Positions 5,747 to 11,147 of a DNA stretch of 11,147 nucleotides are shown here, in pieces. Source of the DNA: an uncultured Clostridia bacterium (GTDB taxonomy: Bacteria > Bacillota > Clostridia > Christensenellales > Aristaeellaceae); the NCBI GenBank assembly GCA_946410395.1, contig CAMKAE010000055.1, positions 1-11,147 of the forward strand. Direction: 5' to 3'. The notes under the pieces are model-generated. The model did not search any database. It saw nothing but the letters and a program-made list of their open reading frames with translations, and had not been told where the DNA came from. The position numbers and the translations under genes were made by a program. The number at the start of each line of letters is the position of its first letter. Position 1 is the stretch's first letter.

Positions 5747-6868
5747 TCAGAATCCCTCGCCGATCCGGTAGCCCGGCGGCAGCGGCTCCTCGGCTGTAAA
5801 GGCGAAATCCGGATCCTCCAGCACCGGCAGAAAGGCCGCATAGGGGATGCCGTCAAACTCCGACCCGTAGCCGGAGGCACCGAACCAGCCGCCCTCGTGG
5901 GCCTTCAGGTTCAGGCCCCGGGCCAGCTTGGTGGCGTTGGAGCAGTCGTGCACCAGGCAGGGCCACCGCTCCCGGTCGGCCACGGCCATCATCCGCAGCG
6001 TCAGCTCCCGGCTCCACACCGGCGACAGGTACCCCTGCCGGTGCATGTACAGGTTCTCGCCCCAGTAGTTCTCCAGGTTGTTGGCGTTCAGGTGCAGCTC
6101 CGCGAAATTGATGAAATCGATGCCCGTGGCCAGGATCTTTTCTTTCTTGGCCAGGAAGGTGTCGAAGAGGATCGGCGTCATGGGGGTCTCCACGCCTACG
6201 GCGGGGATATGCTTCTTTGCCTCGGCCATCATGGCGATGACGGCGTCCGAGCAGTTTGTCGCGCCCAGGTTGAAGCGCAGCTCGTCCAGGCCGGCCTCCC
6301 CGAGGGCCCGGAGGTTCTCCGGGGTACACAGGGTGCCGTTGGTGTACATGTGCTGATAAACCCCCGCGTCATGAAAACGCCGGATGACCCCGAAATATTC
6401 CCCGATCTCCATGAAGGGCTCCAGGTAGACGTACGCCACGCCGGTGGGCTTGGGCTGGATGGACAGGGCCAGGCCGATGTCCTCCTCCGTGAGCCGGGTG
6501 CCCCCGATCTCCCACAGGCCGTCCCCGACGGGCTCCTGCATGTCCAGGCAGCCGTAGTCGTAGCAGAAGGGGCAGGCCAGGTTGCAGCGGTTCGTCTTGC
6601 GCACGGCGGACAGGCCGCTGCCGAAGAGGCAGGAGATGCAGCCCTTGGGGAACTTTTTCTCGTCCCCGACATACCAGGTGCGGCCCTTCATGCTCTTCAG
6701 GCCGGGGATCTCCGCGGCGATGGCGCTGCGCCGGGCCTCCGCCGCCGTCTCAATCTGCCGCAGCACCGCCATCACCAGCTCCTGCTGGCGCACGGTGAGG
6801 CTCTCCTCCTCCGGCAGCTCCGCGAAAAAGCGGAACCAGGTCAGGGCGTCGGCTTTGCTGATTTTCAC
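5747..6868 (-). CDS. Radical SAM protein of unknown substrate (pyruvate formate-lyase activase-like)
   Basis: This 373-residue protein has the radical SAM cluster motif C95-x3-C99-x2-C102 (CNLACPFC) followed by an aromatic YDYG, so it should bind a 4Fe-4S cluster and cleave S-adenosylmethionine. Later elements fit the partial TIM barrel: YVYLEPFMEIGEYF, an MYTNGTLCTPENLRALGEAGLDELRFNL segment typical of activase-like members, and IDFINFAELHL. An extra pair, C77-x2-C80 (KGCISC), lies just before the main motif, and C107 just after; a further CLVHDC occurs near the C-terminus, so an auxiliary cluster or zinc site is possible (inference). The start is GTG 6868, with GAGAGGAG upstream and only 16 bases from the shikimate kinase stop. 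The N-terminal 60 residues look helical. The substrate cannot be read from the neighbours; it is an orphan within an aromatic-amino-acid/repair operon. Confidence 0.9.
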   Translation of the reverse strand: MKISKADALTWFRFFAELPEEESLTVRQQELVMAVLRQIETAAEARRSAIAAEIPGLKSMKGRTWYVGDEKKFPKGCISCLFGSGLSAVRKTNRCNLACPFCYDYGCLDMQEPVGDGLWEIGGTRLTEEDIGLALSIQPKPTGVAYVYLEPFMEIGEYFGVIRRFHDAGVYQHMYTNGTLCTPENLRALGEAGLDELRFNLGATNCSDAVIAMMAEAKKHIPAVGVETPMTPILFDTFLAKKEKILATGIDFINFAELHLNANNLENYWGENLYMHRQGYLSPVWSRELTLRMMAVADRERWPCLVHDCSNATKLARGLNLKAHEGGWFGASGYGSEFDGIPYAAFLPVLEDPDFAFTAEEPLPPGYRIGEGF

Positions 6869-6884
6869 GGGTCCGTCTCCTCTC

Positions 6885-7409
6885 TCACGGGAACTTGAAG
6901 CGCAGCCGCAGCAGTTTCTCCAGCCCCGCCACGCCGGCGTAATACCCCTTGGAGTTGTCCAGCACGATGTCCGCGCTCTCCCGGTAGATGCCGATGCGCT
7001 CGTTGTACAGCTTCTCCACGTCCTCCAGGCCCTTGCCCACCAGGTTGGGCCGGCGGTCGTCGAGCTTGATGTCCTTCAGGATCTGTTCCAGGGGCCGGTC
7101 CACCAGCAGGATCAGCCCGTAGTTCTGCATGATGGTGCGGTTCTCCTCCCGCAGCACGGTGCCGCCGCCGGTGGAGACCAGGCAGGGATCCTCCCGGGTC
7201 AGCTGGATCAGCAGATTGGTTTCCGCGTTGCGGAAGCCCTGTTCGCCGTAGCGCTCAAAAACCTCGGCCGTGGAGCCGCAGCTCAGGATCTCCGCGATGC
7301 GCCGGTCCGTGTCCACATAGGGGAGCTTCAGGTTGGCGGCCACCTTGCGGCCCAGGCTGCTCTTGCCGGAGCCGGGCATGCCGATGAGAAAAACGTGCCG
7401 CTCAAGCAT
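6885..7409 (-). CDS. aroK: Shikimate kinase
   Basis: This 174-residue enzyme phosphorylates shikimate to shikimate 3-phosphate with ATP, the fifth step of the chorismate pathway in the cytoplasm. The Walker A loop is GMPGSGKSS (10-18). Shikimate-binding residues are D35 (in VDTDRRI), R60 (GFRNAE) and the Gly triplet 81-83 (STGGGTV). The LID contains DDRRPNL, and the C-terminal RIGIYRESAD supplies the substrate-binding arginine region. The length is normal. ATG 7409 has GAGGAGGG upstream and overlaps the end of the chorismate mutase gene by 8 bases, so both are made together. This pairing places synthesis of chorismate and its use for phenylalanine/tyrosine side by side. Nothing unusual is seen. 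Confidence 0.96.
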   Translation of the reverse strand: MLERHVFLIGMPGSGKSSLGRKVAANLKLPYVDTDRRIAEILSCGSTAEVFERYGEQGFRNAETNLLIQLTREDPCLVSTGGGTVLREENRTIMQNYGLILLVDRPLEQILKDIKLDDRRPNLVGKGLEDVEKLYNERIGIYRESADIVLDNSKGYYAGVAGLEKLLRLRFKFP

Positions 7410-7689
7410 CGGGCTGTCCCTCCTCGATCACGTGGGTCTGTGCCTCGCGGCTCAGGGCCATGAGCTGGGTGAAGAGCCGGTCGCAGGCCCCGGCCAGGGC
7501 GGGGTCCCGCAGCATGGCCCGGCGGCTGGCCAGCACCCGGGCCTCCCGGTCCGCGTCCAGCACCGGCAGCCCGTGGGCCAGCTTGTAAGCCGCCACCTCC
7601 CCGGCCAGCGCCATGCGCCGCTCAAAAAGGCGGACCAGCTCCGCGTCGACGGCGTCCAGGGATGCCCGCAGCCCGGTCAGATCCTGCAT
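7402..7689 (-). CDS. Chorismate mutase, AroQ class
   Basis: This 95-residue all-helical chorismate mutase converts chorismate to prephenate, the branch point to phenylalanine and tyrosine. The AroQ pattern is clear: LRASLDAVDAELVRLFERRMAL (R8, D12, and R24/R25), then K36, followed by GLPVLDADREARVL (D45, R48, E49), and Q84 near the C-terminus as in monofunctional AroQ domains. It has no prephenate dehydratase or DAHP synthase fusion. I chose ATG 7689: it has GGGAGGAAA at good spacing and gives the usual family N-terminus (MQDLTGLR). The longer frame from 7761 would run through the promoter and the preceding terminator. It is the first gene of a six-gene operon with a leader of about 25 bases and overlaps aroK by 8 bases. 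Confidence 0.95.
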   Translation of the reverse strand: MQDLTGLRASLDAVDAELVRLFERRMALAGEVAAYKLAHGLPVLDADREARVLASRRAMLRDPALAGACDRLFTQLMALSREAQTHVIEEGQPDA

Positions 7690-7719
7690 GCCTTTTTCCT
7701 CCCGCGTTTTTGTGCTCTC

Positions 7720-7748
7720 ATTATAACCGTTCGCGGTATCCGCGTCAA
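7720..7748 (-). promoter_or_regulatory. Promoter of the chorismate mutase-aroK operon
   Basis: Minus strand: -35 TTGACG (7743-7748), exactly 17 bases, -10 TATAAT (7720-7725). The transcript would start near 7713, about 25 bases before the first start codon, leaving no room for a leader-peptide or T-box attenuator. The rubredoxin terminator lies immediately upstream. Confidence 0.9.
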
Positions 7749-7759
7749 GCGGGGACAGC

Positions 7760-7791
7760 AAAAGGCAGGCACTCCCGCGGGAATGCCTGCC
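7760..7791 (-). terminator. Intrinsic terminator after the rubredoxin gene
   Basis: Minus strand: an 8-bp stem GGCAGGCA/TGCCTGCC (7784-7791 with 7764-7771), extended inside by a GGG/CCC helix, and followed by TTTT (7763-7760). It lies 15 bases after the rubredoxin stop at 7807. Confidence 0.85.
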
Positions 7792-7806
7792 CTTGCGCCG
7801 GGGCGC

Positions 7807-7965
7807 TCAGTCGACGGGCGTGAATTCGTCCTTGCCCAGGCCGCACACGGGGCAGACCCAGTCCTCCGGGACGTCTTCCCAGGCCGTGCCGGGCGCGATG
7901 CCGCTGTCGGGATCGCCCACCTCGGGGTCATAAACGTAGCCGCAGGGGCACTCGTACTTCTTCAT
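7807..7965 (-). CDS. Rubredoxin
   Basis: This 52-residue rubredoxin is a small one-electron carrier with a single iron held by four cysteines, typical of anaerobes, where it feeds peroxide- and superoxide-reducing enzymes. The sequence has the family core: CGYVYDPEVGDPDSGIAPGT, then WEDVPEDWVCPVCG and the tail GKDEF. Ligands are C6, C8, C38 and C41. The first knuckle reads C-P-C-G-Y (ECPCGYVYD), one residue shorter than the canonical C-x2-C-G-Y, while the second (C-P-V-C-G) is canonical. ATG 7965 has a strong AAGGAGG upstream. The gene lies 93 bases after the kinase gene and ends at its own terminator. That gap has no convincing promoter, so it may be read from the cluster to its right or from a weak promoter. 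It is too short for default gene finding but unmistakable. Confidence 0.95.
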   Translation of the reverse strand: MKKYECPCGYVYDPEVGDPDSGIAPGTAWEDVPEDWVCPVCGLGKDEFTPVD

Positions 7966-8058
7966 TGCTCGTTTCCTCCTTCGCATATTTGGCGCTCTGC
8001 CATACTGTACTCTTTCTGTGCGGTTCCGGGAATTCCTGCCGGGGACGGGGAAAAACCT

Positions 8059-8952
8059 TCAGCCCGGGTAAGGATACAGCGCCAGCAGCCGTCCCAGCGC
8101 GTCGTAGACCTGGGGCATGGCGGGGCGCCGGGCCGGGTCGGCCTGCAGCATCCGGGCGATCAGCCGCCGCAGGTCCTCGGGCAGGGCGGGGTCCGGCAGG
8201 ACATCAAGGCCCAGCAGGCAGGCTTCCCCGGCGCTTCGGGCCCGCGTCCCGTCAAAACGGGGCAGGCGGCCGCACCACATCGCGTGCAGCACCAGCCCCA
8301 GGGCGAAGACATCGACGGCGGCGGTGAGCCGGACGGGCTCCTCCATCAGGAAGCGCAGGGCCTCCGGGGCCAGGTAGGCCAGGTCCCCGTGCAGCTCGTC
8401 TGTCCGGGACGGCGGCGTGTCCGCGAAGAAGCTGCCGTCGAAGTCGATGAGCTTCAGGTTGCAGGCCCGGTTTTCGTTGACGGTGACCATGACGTTGTCC
8501 GGCTTGAGATCGCTGTGGACGATGCCCTGCCGGTGAAGGCCGGCCAGGGCGAGGGTCAGGGTGCGCATCAGGATGACCCGGACCCGCTCGGGCAGCCGGC
8601 AGATGGCCTCCGGCGGCACATCCGGCGTGATGAAGCGGGAGACGGAACAGTAGTGGCCCTCCCACACGAACAGGCCGTCCACGCTGTTGGGGCACACGAG
8701 CGCGCCGGTGTTGGCCTCGCGCAGGGCGTTGTACAGCCGTTGCCTGGCGCGGAAGAACGCGATGCAGGCGTCCCGCTTCGCGCGGTTCACGGGCCGGGAC
8801 ATGTCCGCGCCGGCCGGCGGCTGCGTGGGGCTCAGGAACTGCTTGATGAAAAAGGTTTCGCCACCGTGGCGCGCCTTGCACCACTGGGCGGTGCCGGAAC
8901 CCTCGGTGGTGAAGGGCGTCAGCAGCTCGTACTGATAGATGTGATCGCGCAT
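8059..8952 (-). CDS. Serine/threonine-type protein kinase with altered DFG motif
   Basis: This 297-residue kinase has no transmembrane segment, so it is cytoplasmic. Motifs in order: a glycine-loop-like TEGSG (16-20); the ATP-binding lysine K37 in FFIKQF; the catalytic loop HSDLKPDN (146-153, with Ser in place of the Arg of HRD, D148 the likely base, K150 and N153 present); the metal-binding D170 in IDFDG, where DFG is replaced by DFD; APE at 195-197; and DVFALGLVLHAMWCGRLP for the F-helix region. The last part (residues 255-297) resembles the usual C-lobe end. All catalytic residues are present, so it is probably active. ATG 8952 has GAGGAG 11 bases upstream; GTG 8958, two codons earlier, is closer to that site and may be the true start. 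It lies 26 bases after the VWA gene, suggesting a shared operon. Its targets could be the VWA or zinc-ribbon proteins (inference). Confidence 0.92.
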   Translation of the reverse strand: MRDHIYQYELLTPFTTEGSGTAQWCKARHGGETFFIKQFLSPTQPPAGADMSRPVNRAKRDACIAFFRARQRLYNALREANTGALVCPNSVDGLFVWEGHYCSVSRFITPDVPPEAICRLPERVRVILMRTLTLALAGLHRQGIVHSDLKPDNVMVTVNENRACNLKLIDFDGSFFADTPPSRTDELHGDLAYLAPEALRFLMEEPVRLTAAVDVFALGLVLHAMWCGRLPRFDGTRARSAGEACLLGLDVLPDPALPEDLRRLIARMLQADPARRPAMPQVYDALGRLLALYPYPG

Positions 8953-8978
8953 GGGCACACGGACTCCTCGCAGCAGGC

Positions 8979-9677
8979 TCAGATGGAGTTGGCGATGGTG
9001 TCGAGCATCTCGGCGTAGCCCACGTCCTCCAGGCCGCCGTCCGGGTCGGCGGGGCGCAGAATCGTGTTCTCCCACTCGGTGCGGATGCGGTGCCACCAGC
9101 CGTCGTCCGGGGCGAAGAGCAGCAGGCGCTTGGCGTAGCTGTCCATCTCGCCGGGATACTGGCCGAAGCCCCACATGTCGGTGAGCTCGTCGAAATCCTT
9201 CGGCGCGGAGGCCGGGTAGCCCTCCGCCGCGGCGCCGAAGCCCAGTGCGTGGGCCGGAGCGTCGGTGAACAGGCAGATGATGTGCCGCTTTTTGGCGGTT
9301 CCCTGGCACCATCTGGAGCGGATGGCGAAGGCCAGGGCTTCCAGCCCGTCCTCGGGAATGTCGCCGCCGCCCTCCGCCCGGATGCCCGACACGCACTGCT
9401 CCAGCGCGGCGTTCTGCTCCGGCAGGGTCAGGAAATCGCTGGCGACCATGGCGCCCGGCCCGTCGGCCAGGTAATCCCCGAACCAGATCACGCGCACCCG
9501 CAGGCCGGTGACGGTCTTCCCCTTGGCCTGCATCCGGGCGGTGATGTCCCGGTGAAGGCTCAGGGCGTTTTCCTTCACGGTGTCGATGATGGGCCGCATA
9601 CTGCCGGTGCGGTCGATGACCAGACAGATGTCCACATCATAGTCATAACCGGTGAATTTGCCTGGGTAAACGGACAT
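8979..9677 (-). CDS. von Willebrand factor type A (VWA) domain protein
   Basis: This 232-residue protein is essentially one VWA domain, a metal-dependent protein-binding fold. Its metal site (MIDAS) is complete: D22-x-T24-x-S26 in VIDRTGSM, the second loop EGGGDIPEDGLEAL (102-115), and TDAPAH (138-143). The GGxD-x-PED and TDAPxH signatures match VWA domains seen next to kinases and in vwk-type alpha-kinases rather than integrin types. No signal peptide or membrane segment is visible, so it acts in the cytoplasm. ATG 9677 has GTGAGG upstream. It is 9 bases after the zinc-ribbon gene and 26 before the kinase gene. VWA/kinase pairs occur in the TerY-associated phosphorylation modules of stress-response clusters; here it may recruit the kinase's substrate (inference). 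Confidence 0.92.
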   Translation of the reverse strand: MSVYPGKFTGYDYDVDICLVIDRTGSMRPIIDTVKENALSLHRDITARMQAKGKTVTGLRVRVIWFGDYLADGPGAMVASDFLTLPEQNAALEQCVSGIRAEGGGDIPEDGLEALAFAIRSRWCQGTAKKRHIICLFTDAPAHALGFGAAAEGYPASAPKDFDELTDMWGFGQYPGEMDSYAKRLLLFAPDDGWWHRIRTEWENTILRPADPDGGLEDVGYAEMLDTIANSI

Positions 9678-9686
9678 GGGGAAGCC

Positions 9687-10445
9687 TCACTTTCGCATGT
9701 CGCTGTCGGTGAGCGGGCGCATGAATTCGGGTAGGCCGGCCTCCGGAGACGACGGCGCCGTGGGCAGGGTCGGGCGCATCAGGCGCGCGCCGCAACTGCA
9801 GCAGAACAGGTCGTTCCGGTTGAAGTCGGTGCAGCCGTTGGGACAGTAGACCATGTCCGGCGAAACCGCGGGAACCTCCGGGACCGACGCCGCGGGGGCG
9901 TGCGTGCCCTCCGGCGGGACGGCGGAAAGCGTGTCGCCCGGCGCGAAGACCGGGACGAAAGCCGCAGGCGCGGATTTGGAAGAGGGGGAAGCGCTGTAGC
10001 GCGGCGCCGGGGCCGCCTCAACCATGCCGTAGCGGTTGACCGGAGGGCGCTCGGTGACGCCGTAGCGGGACACGGCCGGGGCTGGTGCGGGCTCGGCAGG
10101 GCTGGACTTCGGGGTGCTGTAGCGGGATGTGGGTGCCTCCGACATCAGCGGGGTCCGGTAATTCGCCGCGGGCCGGAAGGCTGGCGGACGATCCGAAGCG
10201 GGCGCGGCTGCGGCCTGCGCCTGCGCGGGCCTGGTGTCCGGATCGGTACCGGCCATCACATGGCGCACGATCCGCGCGCCGCAGGACGGACAGACGCGGG
10301 CGGTGGGATCCATCACCCGGCAGCCGTTGGGACACCACACCTGCGCGAGAAAATCGCCCTCGGACAGATAGACGTTCCCGCACACCTCACAGAAATTGTC
10401 GCCGGGCGTGTAGCGCGCACCGCAGCTGGGGCAATTCAGCTTCAT
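9687..10445 (-). CDS. Multi-zinc-ribbon protein with Pro/Ala-rich linker
   Basis: This 252-residue protein has three four-cysteine zinc-ribbon units. The first is C5-x2-C8 with C19-x2-C22 (CPSCGARY, then CEVCGNVY). The second is C38-x3-C42 with C52-x2-C55 (CPNGC, CPSCG). The third, near the C-terminus, is C201-x3-C205 with C215-x2-C218 (CPNGC, CCSCG). Between the second and third lies a low-complexity linker of about 130 residues with repeated R-Y units (SRYSTP, SRYGVT, NRYGMV, PRYSAS). The C-terminus ends in LPEFMRPLTDSDMRK. There is no membrane segment. Such proteins act as adaptors binding nucleic acid or protein. ATG 10445 has GAGGAGGAG upstream, and it is 9 bases before the VWA gene, so the two are coupled. 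The linker has many Ser/Thr residues that the kinase encoded two genes on might phosphorylate (inference). Confidence 0.88.
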   Translation of the reverse strand: MKLNCPSCGARYTPGDNFCEVCGNVYLSEGDFLAQVWCPNGCRVMDPTARVCPSCGARIVRHVMAGTDPDTRPAQAQAAAAPASDRPPAFRPAANYRTPLMSEAPTSRYSTPKSSPAEPAPAPAVSRYGVTERPPVNRYGMVEAAPAPRYSASPSSKSAPAAFVPVFAPGDTLSAVPPEGTHAPAASVPEVPAVSPDMVYCPNGCTDFNRNDLFCCSCGARLMRPTLPTAPSSPEAGLPEFMRPLTDSDMRK

Positions 10446-10474
10446 CGTTCTCCTCCTCTCCCTGTGGGACAGGA

Positions 10475-10503
10475 AACGCCGGGGAGCTTCTGCCCCCGGC
10501 GTT
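10475..10503 (-). terminator. GC-rich hairpin between the membrane-protein and zinc-ribbon genes
   Basis: Minus strand: a perfect 10-bp stem AACGCCGGGG/CCCCGGCGTT (10494-10503 with 10475-10484) with a 9-base loop, followed by TTTCCTG, a short and imperfect T-tract. It stands 18 bases after the upstream stop codon. No promoter is evident in the 76-base gap before the zinc-ribbon gene, so this may be a partial terminator that lowers, rather than ends, transcription. Confidence 0.6.
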
Positions 10504-10521
10504 CCGATGCATGGCGGCCGA

Positions 10522-11147
10522 TCAGAAGCGCTCGGCCTCCTCGCCGGATTTTTTCTTTTTCTTCAGAATGACCGCAATCAGCAGGCCGACGCCGCCCAGC
10601 AGCAGCACGCCGCCGACGATGGTGAAGGGCAGGCCGACGGAGTTCAGGAAGCCGCCGTTTCCGCCTGCGGGGTTCGTGACGTCGACCGGGAGCGATTCGG
10701 AAAGCTCACCGCCGAGGCTCGAGGTGGCCTTGAGGGCCGAATCCAGCACATTGCGGAAGGAGCCGCTGGGAACAGGCTCTTTGATGGTGTCCGCTAAGGT
10801 GTCGGCTGTCCCGGAGGAGGTGCCGCCGCTGAACAGGCCTGCCAGGCCCAGACCCAGCAGCACGACGCCCAGGGCGATCAGCGCGATGCTCAGCACCTTG
10901 AGGATGTCGGTCCTGGGACGGGGGCTGCGCGCTGCGGCGGCGGGCCGGGGCTTGCGGGCGCGGGCAGGGGCTTCCGGGCGATCCTCCCGGGGAGGCCGTT
11001 TGCGCTCGGAGCGGGAGGTCAGCACGGGGACCGATCCGGCGGGCGCGGGGGCAGGCTTTGCGGGCTTTTCGGGCGCGGGGGCCGCGGCACGATAACTGGC
11101 CGGGGCGGCTGCGGCGCGATAGGCGGCGTAACGGTCGGCGGGTGCGG
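10522..11147 (-). CDS. Two-helix membrane protein with Pro/Ala-rich N-terminal region (5' end beyond the window)
   Basis: The open frame runs off the right edge without an in-frame stop: 207 residues are visible and the true start is missing. The visible N-terminal part (about 80 residues) is rich in Ala, Pro, Arg and Lys, with RYAAYRA and SYRAAA units reminiscent of the linker in the neighbouring zinc-ribbon protein, then a basic stretch. Two membrane helices follow (about visible residues 81-105 and 170-194), separated by a Ser/Thr/Gly-rich extracytoplasmic segment of about 65 residues. The protein ends with KKKKKSGEEAERF in the cytoplasm. A GTG at 11025 could be read as a start, but it is internal to the longer frame and I see no reason to prefer it. 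The missing N-terminus may carry a zinc ribbon, as in similar architectures (inference). I do not recognise the family. Confidence 0.75.
   Translation of the reverse strand, partial: APADRYAAYRAAAAPASYRAAAPAPEKPAKPAPAPAGSVPVLTSRSERKRPPREDRPEAPARARKPRPAAAARSPRPRTDILKVLSIALIALGVVLLGLGLAGLFSGGTSSGTADTLADTIKEPVPSGSFRNVLDSALKATSSLGGELSESLPVDVTNPAGGNGGFLNSVGLPFTIVGGVLLLGGVGLLIAVILKKKKKSGEEAERF

Noticed and set aside
5351..6898. A 515-codon plus-strand open frame
   Set aside because: It mirrors the EEP and radical SAM genes, whose motifs are unmistakable; the plus-strand translation is rich in Val/Gln/Gly/His without motifs and lacks a good ribosome binding site.
7966..8058. Promoter for the rubredoxin gene in the gap after the kinase
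   Set aside because: Only weak boxes such as TACAGT are present, without a matching -35 element, so I could not support a promoter.
7333..9018. A 561-codon plus-strand open frame
   Set aside because: It runs antisense through parts of aroK, chorismate mutase, rubredoxin and the kinase, and across two terminators and promoters of the opposite strand.
8059..9396. A 445-codon version of the kinase gene with a long N-terminal extension
   Set aside because: The extra 148 residues lie in a different frame of the VWA gene and are Arg/Pro/Gly-rich; a ribosome binding site and a kinase-like N-terminus are found at 8952 (or 8958).
8059..9677. Calling the VWA and kinase genes a complete TerY phosphorylation triad
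   Set aside because: No PP2C phosphatase is visible, the kinase lacks the C-terminal helix-hairpin-helix often fused in that family, and no ter genes are in the window. Only a resemblance is claimed.
1..11147. CRISPR array, tRNA/rRNA genes, insertion sequence or prophage
   Set aside because: I saw no regularly spaced repeats, no tRNA-like cloverleaf or rRNA sequence, and no transposase, integrase or phage structural genes.

Overview
The window looks like chromosomal DNA of a high-GC anaerobic Firmicute (class Clostridia, perhaps an uncultured gut lineage related to Oscillospiraceae or Christensenellales; the family is a guess). The reasons are: an NfeD-FloA pair of the Bacillus/Clostridium type, a small rubredoxin, a radical SAM protein, strong AGGAGG-type ribosome binding sites on nearly every gene, and sigma-A-like promoters with 17-bp spacers. 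By eye the DNA is very GC-rich except for about positions 46-880, which is clearly more AT-rich. Every gene I can support lies on the minus strand, so the window is read from its right end to its left end.

Region 1 (11147-7807): a possible signalling cluster. A Pro/Ala-rich two-helix membrane protein, cut by the window edge, is followed by a zinc-ribbon protein, a von Willebrand A (VWA) domain protein and a Ser/Thr-type protein kinase with an altered DFG motif. A 52-residue rubredoxin then ends at a hairpin terminator. The set resembles the VWA-plus-kinase modules known from tellurite/stress (Ter) systems, but no phosphatase is visible.

Region 2 (7748-3659): a clear promoter drives six closely packed or overlapping genes: chorismate mutase, shikimate kinase, a radical SAM protein of unknown substrate, a membrane-anchored endonuclease/exonuclease/phosphatase-fold protein, a small acidic membrane protein and a family-4 uracil-DNA glycosylase. 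Aromatic amino acid synthesis and DNA repair are thus joined with membrane proteins of unknown role.

Region 3 (3615-1508): its own promoter, a palindromic leader, nfeD, floA and a single-span membrane protein, closed by an excellent terminator. NfeD and FloA together organise membrane microdomains; the third gene may be an accessory factor.

Region 4 (1497-890): a VanZ-family membrane protein with its own extended -10 promoter.

Region 5 (865-1): a compact, AT-richer two-gene module, DUF4160 followed by DUF2442 fused to an Xre-type helix-turn-helix. Its consensus promoter carries a perfect 14-bp palindrome exactly between the -35 and -10 boxes, and the module ends in a terminator. It looks like an acquired, self-regulated toxin-antitoxin-type cassette.
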